A stretch of DNA of 8,258 nt from NCBI GenBank assembly GCA_902795715.1, contig CADBME010000005.1, positions 1-8,258 of the forward strand, given 5' to 3'. This document shows, one piece after another, positions 5,549 to 8,258 of the stretch. The position numbers and the translations under genes were made by a program. The stretch comes from an uncultured Lachnospiraceae bacterium. GTDB taxonomy: Bacteria > Bacillota_A > Clostridia > Lachnospirales > Lachnospiraceae. Positions within the stretch are counted from its first letter, which is position 1. Every line of letters starts with the position of its first letter. The notes below the pieces were generated by a model that worked only from the letters and a program-made list of their open reading frames with translations, was not told the origin of the DNA and did no database searches.

Positions 5549-5586
5549 AAAAAACGGTATGGAAGGAGAAAATAAGGAGGGAAACC

Positions 5587-7245
5587 ATGGTAAAAGATGG
5601 GAAAATATGGATTGGAAATACAGAAGATAAAAGCCCTTTAACCATTTTACCTAAAATGGCAAACCGGCATGGCCTGGTGGCCGGAGCAACAGGTACAGGT
5701 AAGACGGTGACAGTGAAGGTCCTGGCGGAATCCTTCAGTGATATCGGTGTTCCGGTATTTCTGGCCGATGTAAAAGGCGATCTGGCCGGCATGATCAGCC
5801 AGGGAAATGATAACGAGGATATGCAGGCAAGAATCGCCCGTTTCGGCATCGCTGATGATTTCTCCTATAAGAGTTATCCTTCCACTTTCTGGGATATATA
5901 CGGGAAACAGGGGATCCAGCTTCGGACCACCATCTCTGAATTCGGACCACTGCTTCTGTCAAGAGTACTGGGCCTGAATGATCTGCAGAGCGATATTATG
6001 ACCATTATTTTCAAGATTGCAGATGATAATGACTGGCTGGTTGCCGACACCAAAGACCTGAAAGCAGTACTGAACTATGCCCAGAATCACAGCGCGGACC
6101 TGGCAGCCGAATACGGAAGAATCAACAGCGCATCCATCGGAGCTATCATGAGAGCCCTGGTGGCTCTTGAACTGGCAGGAGGAGATGTCTTTTTCGGACT
6201 GCCATCCCTCAACATCCTGGACTGGCTGACTACGGATGTCAATGGAAGAGGAATGATTACCATTCTTGACAGTGAGTCACTGATCAACAATCCCAGACTT
6301 TATTCAACCTTCCTGCTCTGGTTTATGTCGGAGCTCTTTGAAACTCTGCCGGAAGTAGGGGATTTGGACAAACCCAGGATGGTCTTCTTTTTTGATGAAG
6401 CCCACCTGCTCTTTGATGATGCTCCAAAAGAACTCCTTGATAAAATCGAGCAGGTTGTCAAGCTGATCCGGTCCAAGGGAGTGGGCATCTATTTTTGCAC
6501 CCAGAATCCGAGAGATGTACCGGAAGGAGTTCTGGCCCAGCTGGGAAATAAGATCCAGCATGCTCTGCGGGCTTATACTCCCGCAGAACAGAAAAAGATC
6601 AAGGCAGCTGCGGATTCTTTCCGGATCAATCCAGCCTTTGATACTCTGGATGTAATCTCCTCGCTGGGAACCGGCGAAGCTGTGGTATCTTTCCTGGAAG
6701 CCGACGGGACACCGGGGATAGCACAAAAGGCTTTTATTCTTCCGCCCCAGAGCCGGATGGGTTCCATTACAGAAGTCGAAAGAACCCAGGCAATCCAGTC
6801 CAGCCTTCTCTACACCCGCTATGCCAATCCGGTAGACCCCGAATCTGCCTACGAGATTTTAATTAAACAGGATGCTCTGGAGGCTGAGGAGGCGGAACGC
6901 AGGGCACAGGAAGAGGCAGAAGCAAAGGAAAGAGAGAGGGAAGAGAAAGAACGGCAGAAAGAGGAAGCAGCCAAAGCCCGCCAGGAAGAAAGAGAACGCA
7001 AACAGGCTGAAGCCAAAGCAGCCCGCGAGGAGGCAGCTGCCCAGAGAAGGGAGGAACAGGAAAAAGCCAGAGAGGAAAGAAAGAAGAAGACCGAAGCCAA
7101 AAAAGTCGGCAAAGCCGTAACCGGTACGGTGGGAAGGGAAGTCGGAAAAGGCCTGGGAAGTAAATTCGGAAGCCTGGGCAAGAAAATCGGCGGAAACCTG
7201 GGAGCCCAGCTTGGCCGGGGTATTCTGGATACTCTCTTTAAATAA
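5587..7245 (+). CDS. HerA-like ATPase of the DUF853/YjgR family with extended coiled coil
   Basis: A 552-residue P-loop ATPase of the FtsK/HerA superclass, recognisable as the DUF853 (HerA_C) family of E. coli YjgR. The N-terminus carries L-P-K-M-A-N-R-H-G-L followed by Walker A G-A-T-G-T-G-K-T (residues 33-40, Lys39) and V-F-L-A-D-V-K-G-D-L. Walker B is V-F-F-F-D-E-A-H (Asp270, Glu271 catalytic). A Q-N-P sensor-like motif follows, then the family-diagnostic L-G-N-K-I-Q-H-A-L-R-A-Y-T-P with a likely arginine finger. HerA proteins are hexameric DNA translocases in archaea; the role of YjgR-type members is not settled. Residues about 431-506 are an almost purely Glu/Arg/Lys/Ala/Gln coiled coil, then a Gly-rich tail (507-552, V-G-R-E-V-G-K-G-L-G) typical of the family. 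AAGGAGG (5574-5580) lies six bases before the ATG. No nuclease partner such as NurA, SIR2 or DUF4297 is adjacent. Confidence 0.9.
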   Translation: MVKDGKIWIGNTEDKSPLTILPKMANRHGLVAGATGTGKTVTVKVLAESFSDIGVPVFLADVKGDLAGMISQGNDNEDMQARIARFGIADDFSYKSYPSTFWDIYGKQGIQLRTTISEFGPLLLSRVLGLNDLQSDIMTIIFKIADDNDWLVADTKDLKAVLNYAQNHSADLAAEYGRINSASIGAIMRALVALELAGGDVFFGLPSLNILDWLTTDVNGRGMITILDSESLINNPRLYSTFLLWFMSELFETLPEVGDLDKPRMVFFFDEAHLLFDDAPKELLDKIEQVVKLIRSKGVGIYFCTQNPRDVPEGVLAQLGNKIQHALRAYTPAEQKKIKAAADSFRINPAFDTLDVISSLGTGEAVVSFLEADGTPGIAQKAFILPPQSRMGSITEVERTQAIQSSLLYTRYANPVDPESAYEILIKQDALEAEEAERRAQEEAEAKEREREEKERQKEEAAKARQEERERKQAEAKAAREEAAAQRREEQEKAREERKKKTEAKKVGKAVTGTVGREVGKGLGSKFGSLGKKIGGNLGAQLGRGILDTLFK

Positions 7246-7473
7246 AATAGTAATCATGTAAAAATACAGTATGACTTCCATTTTATGTGACATAAGATCC
7301 TCTGAAAATTATTAAAAAACTCATATATTATTAAAATAGTATTACAGGGTAAATAAGAGATTTTGCTAATGCTTGTTTTTGTTTGAATTTCTGTTATATT
7401 AATATGGTACTAAAATATCATGGTTAGAAGTCTGACATCAGAAGAGTAGATGCAAGAAGAAGGAGGAAGAAGT
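7246..7473. other. AT-rich intergenic region between the ATPase and the surface-protein gene
   Basis: No gene is seen here. It contains a weak 9-bp stem with two G-U pairs, CATGTAAAA (7255-7263) with TTTTATGTG (7281-7289), which is at most a poor terminator. It also holds a perfect 13-base palindrome at 7283-7295 and ATTATTAAAA repeated directly at 7308-7317 and 7327-7336. The promoter at 7373-7400 follows, then an untranslated leader of about 65 bases and a strong Shine-Dalgarno (AAGGAGGAAG, 7460-7469). The AT-rich stretch before the promoter may serve as an UP element. Confidence 0.5.
7373..7400 (+). promoter_or_regulatory. Extended -10 promoter for the acidic surface-protein gene
   Basis: The -10 box TATATT (7395-7400) is preceded by TG at 7392-7393. 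TTGTTT (7373-7378) is the -35, at a 16-base spacing. Transcription would start near 7407. The TGTTAT...ATGG layout resembles that of the GHL10 promoter. Confidence 0.65.
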
Positions 7474-8258
7474 ATGAGATCATGGAAACGATGGATTGCC
7501 ATTGTGTGTGCATTCGCACTGGTATTTAGTATGTCTACTGTCGGTTTTGCTGCAGAGACAGCTGAAGAGAATACAGTAGTCAGTGAAAGCGAAAATGATG
7601 AAAGTGTAGAAAATGTTGAAGATGAAGCAGATCAGAATCAAGAGGATAAAAAAGAAGTAGTTGATGAGGTGGACGAAGCCGATGAAGAAGAAAAGGATGA
7701 GGAGGTCGTAAAGGAAGAAGAACCTTCGACCGAGGAATCTGTTCAGGCTGAGGATACTGAAGAATCCGATGAAAAAGAAGAGCCCATTCAGGGTGAGGAA
7801 AGAAAGCAGGAGACCAGCAACGACAAGAGCGGAAACGTTTCCGAGAAGGCGGATCCCCAGATCCAGTTTACCCTGGCTCAGACCAGTTTTGTCTATACCG
7901 GTTCTGAGATTAAGCCTATTCCTGCCGAAGTAAAAGTGGTCAAGGATGATGGTGATGTTGTACTTACTGCTGATCAGTATGTAGCGACTTATACATCCAA
8001 CATTAATGTGGGAACAGCACAGATTACGGTAGCAGGAGCAGCAGGTTCAGGCTATGAAACACTGCCCCCGGTCAGCCTTCCCTTTACCATTACCAAGGCT
8101 AATCAGGTTCTTAAGGTTACGGCCAGCAAGCCCAGCTTAAAATATGGAAAAACAGGAAATCTTACCGTTTCCGGAGCTCAGGGAAAGCTGACTTTCGTAT
8201 CTTCCAATACGAAAAAGCTGACGGTCAACGCCAGCGGCAAATACAAAGCAAAGACAAC
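7474..8258 (+). CDS. Secreted surface protein with acidic linker and Ig-like modules (3' end outside window)
   Basis: The first 261 codons of a protein that runs off the window with no stop. A signal peptide is clear: positive residues (R2, K5, R6), hydrophobic core about 8-23, and a likely cleavage after A26 (G-F-A). Residues 28-127 are a low-complexity region with 45 Asp/Glu in 100 and only nine Lys/Arg, probably disordered. Residues 128-211 form a beta-sandwich module of the MBG/YDG-like type common in Lachnospiraceae surface proteins, with F-V-Y-T-G-S-E-I-K-P, Y-V-A-T-Y-T-S-N-I-N-V-G-T-A and a closing P-F-T-I-T-K-A. From about 212 a second, bacterial Ig-like (BIG-type) module begins with K-V-T-A-S-K-P-S and F-V-S-S-N-T-K-K-L. 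Such proteins often end in a catalytic or cell-wall-binding domain, but none is visible here. The start ATG 7474 follows AAGGAGGAAG (7460-7469) closely. Its role is probably adhesion or envelope display. Confidence 0.85.
   Translation, partial: MRSWKRWIAIVCAFALVFSMSTVGFAAETAEENTVVSESENDESVENVEDEADQNQEDKKEVVDEVDEADEEEKDEEVVKEEEPSTEESVQAEDTEESDEKEEPIQGEERKQETSNDKSGNVSEKADPQIQFTLAQTSFVYTGSEIKPIPAEVKVVKDDGDVVLTADQYVATYTSNINVGTAQITVAGAAGSGYETLPPVSLPFTITKANQVLKVTASKPSLKYGKTGNLTVSGAQGKLTFVSSNTKKLTVNASGKYKAKT

Noticed and set aside
5587..7245. A complete HerA-based anti-phage defence system
   Set aside because: The protein is the stand-alone YjgR/DUF853 type, and no nuclease, SIR2, DUF4297 or NurA gene lies next to it in the window.
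6849..7293. Two long minus-strand frames of 110 and 144 codons opposite the ATPase C-terminus
   Set aside because: They are the reverse reading of the Glu/Lys/Arg-rich coiled-coil codons and give Ser/Leu/Phe low-complexity products; no Shine-Dalgarno or promoter supports them.

Overview
The window looks like a chromosomal segment of a Gram-positive Clostridia bacterium, most likely a Lachnospiraceae-type gut organism. This rests on protein style (SecY, L15 and L30 of Firmicutes type, secreted proteins with Ig-like/MBG-like modules), strong AGGAGG ribosome binding sites, TG-extended -10 promoters and moderate GC content. No taxonomic search was possible. All supported genes lie on the + strand.

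Bases 1-2317 are the distal part of the spc ribosomal-protein operon: the 3' end of rpsE (S5), then rpmD (L30), rplO (L15) and secY, tightly packed. secY starts with TTG directly after the rplO stop codon and is probably translationally coupled to it. The genes that usually follow secY (adk, map, infA, rpmJ and so on) are absent. Instead, secY is followed by a REP-like inverted repeat that abuts its stop codon, then by a hairpin terminator, so transcription appears to end there.

Bases 2318-3574 hold a promoter-bearing leader and one gene for a TM1586-like nitroreductase-fold protein. It is followed by a small hairpin. Bases 3685-5173 hold a well-formed extended -10 promoter, a 100-base leader with repeated CATGA boxes and several hairpins, and a secreted GHL10-family (YngK / E. 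coli DigH-like) glycoside hydrolase, probably acting on the cell wall.

Bases 5174-5580 hold a 60-residue, strongly acidic protein of unknown function. Three helically phased TGCAAT boxes lie upstream of it, and a 12-bp tandem repeat and a strong GC-rich terminator lie downstream. Next is a 552-residue HerA-like ATPase of the DUF853/YjgR family with a long charged coiled coil (5587-7245). After a 228-base AT-rich intergenic region with a promoter, the window ends inside a secreted surface protein. It has a signal peptide, a roughly 100-residue stretch that is 45% Asp/Glu, and the first of what are probably several Ig-like modules.

The window joins essential housekeeping genes to independently transcribed accessory or envelope genes. 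I see no mobile element genes, tRNA, rRNA or CRISPR array, and no clear multi-gene novel system. The best candidates for something new are the acidic small protein next to the HerA-like ATPase, the unidentified leader of the GHL10 gene, and the secY-proximal repeat at what may be an operon breakpoint.
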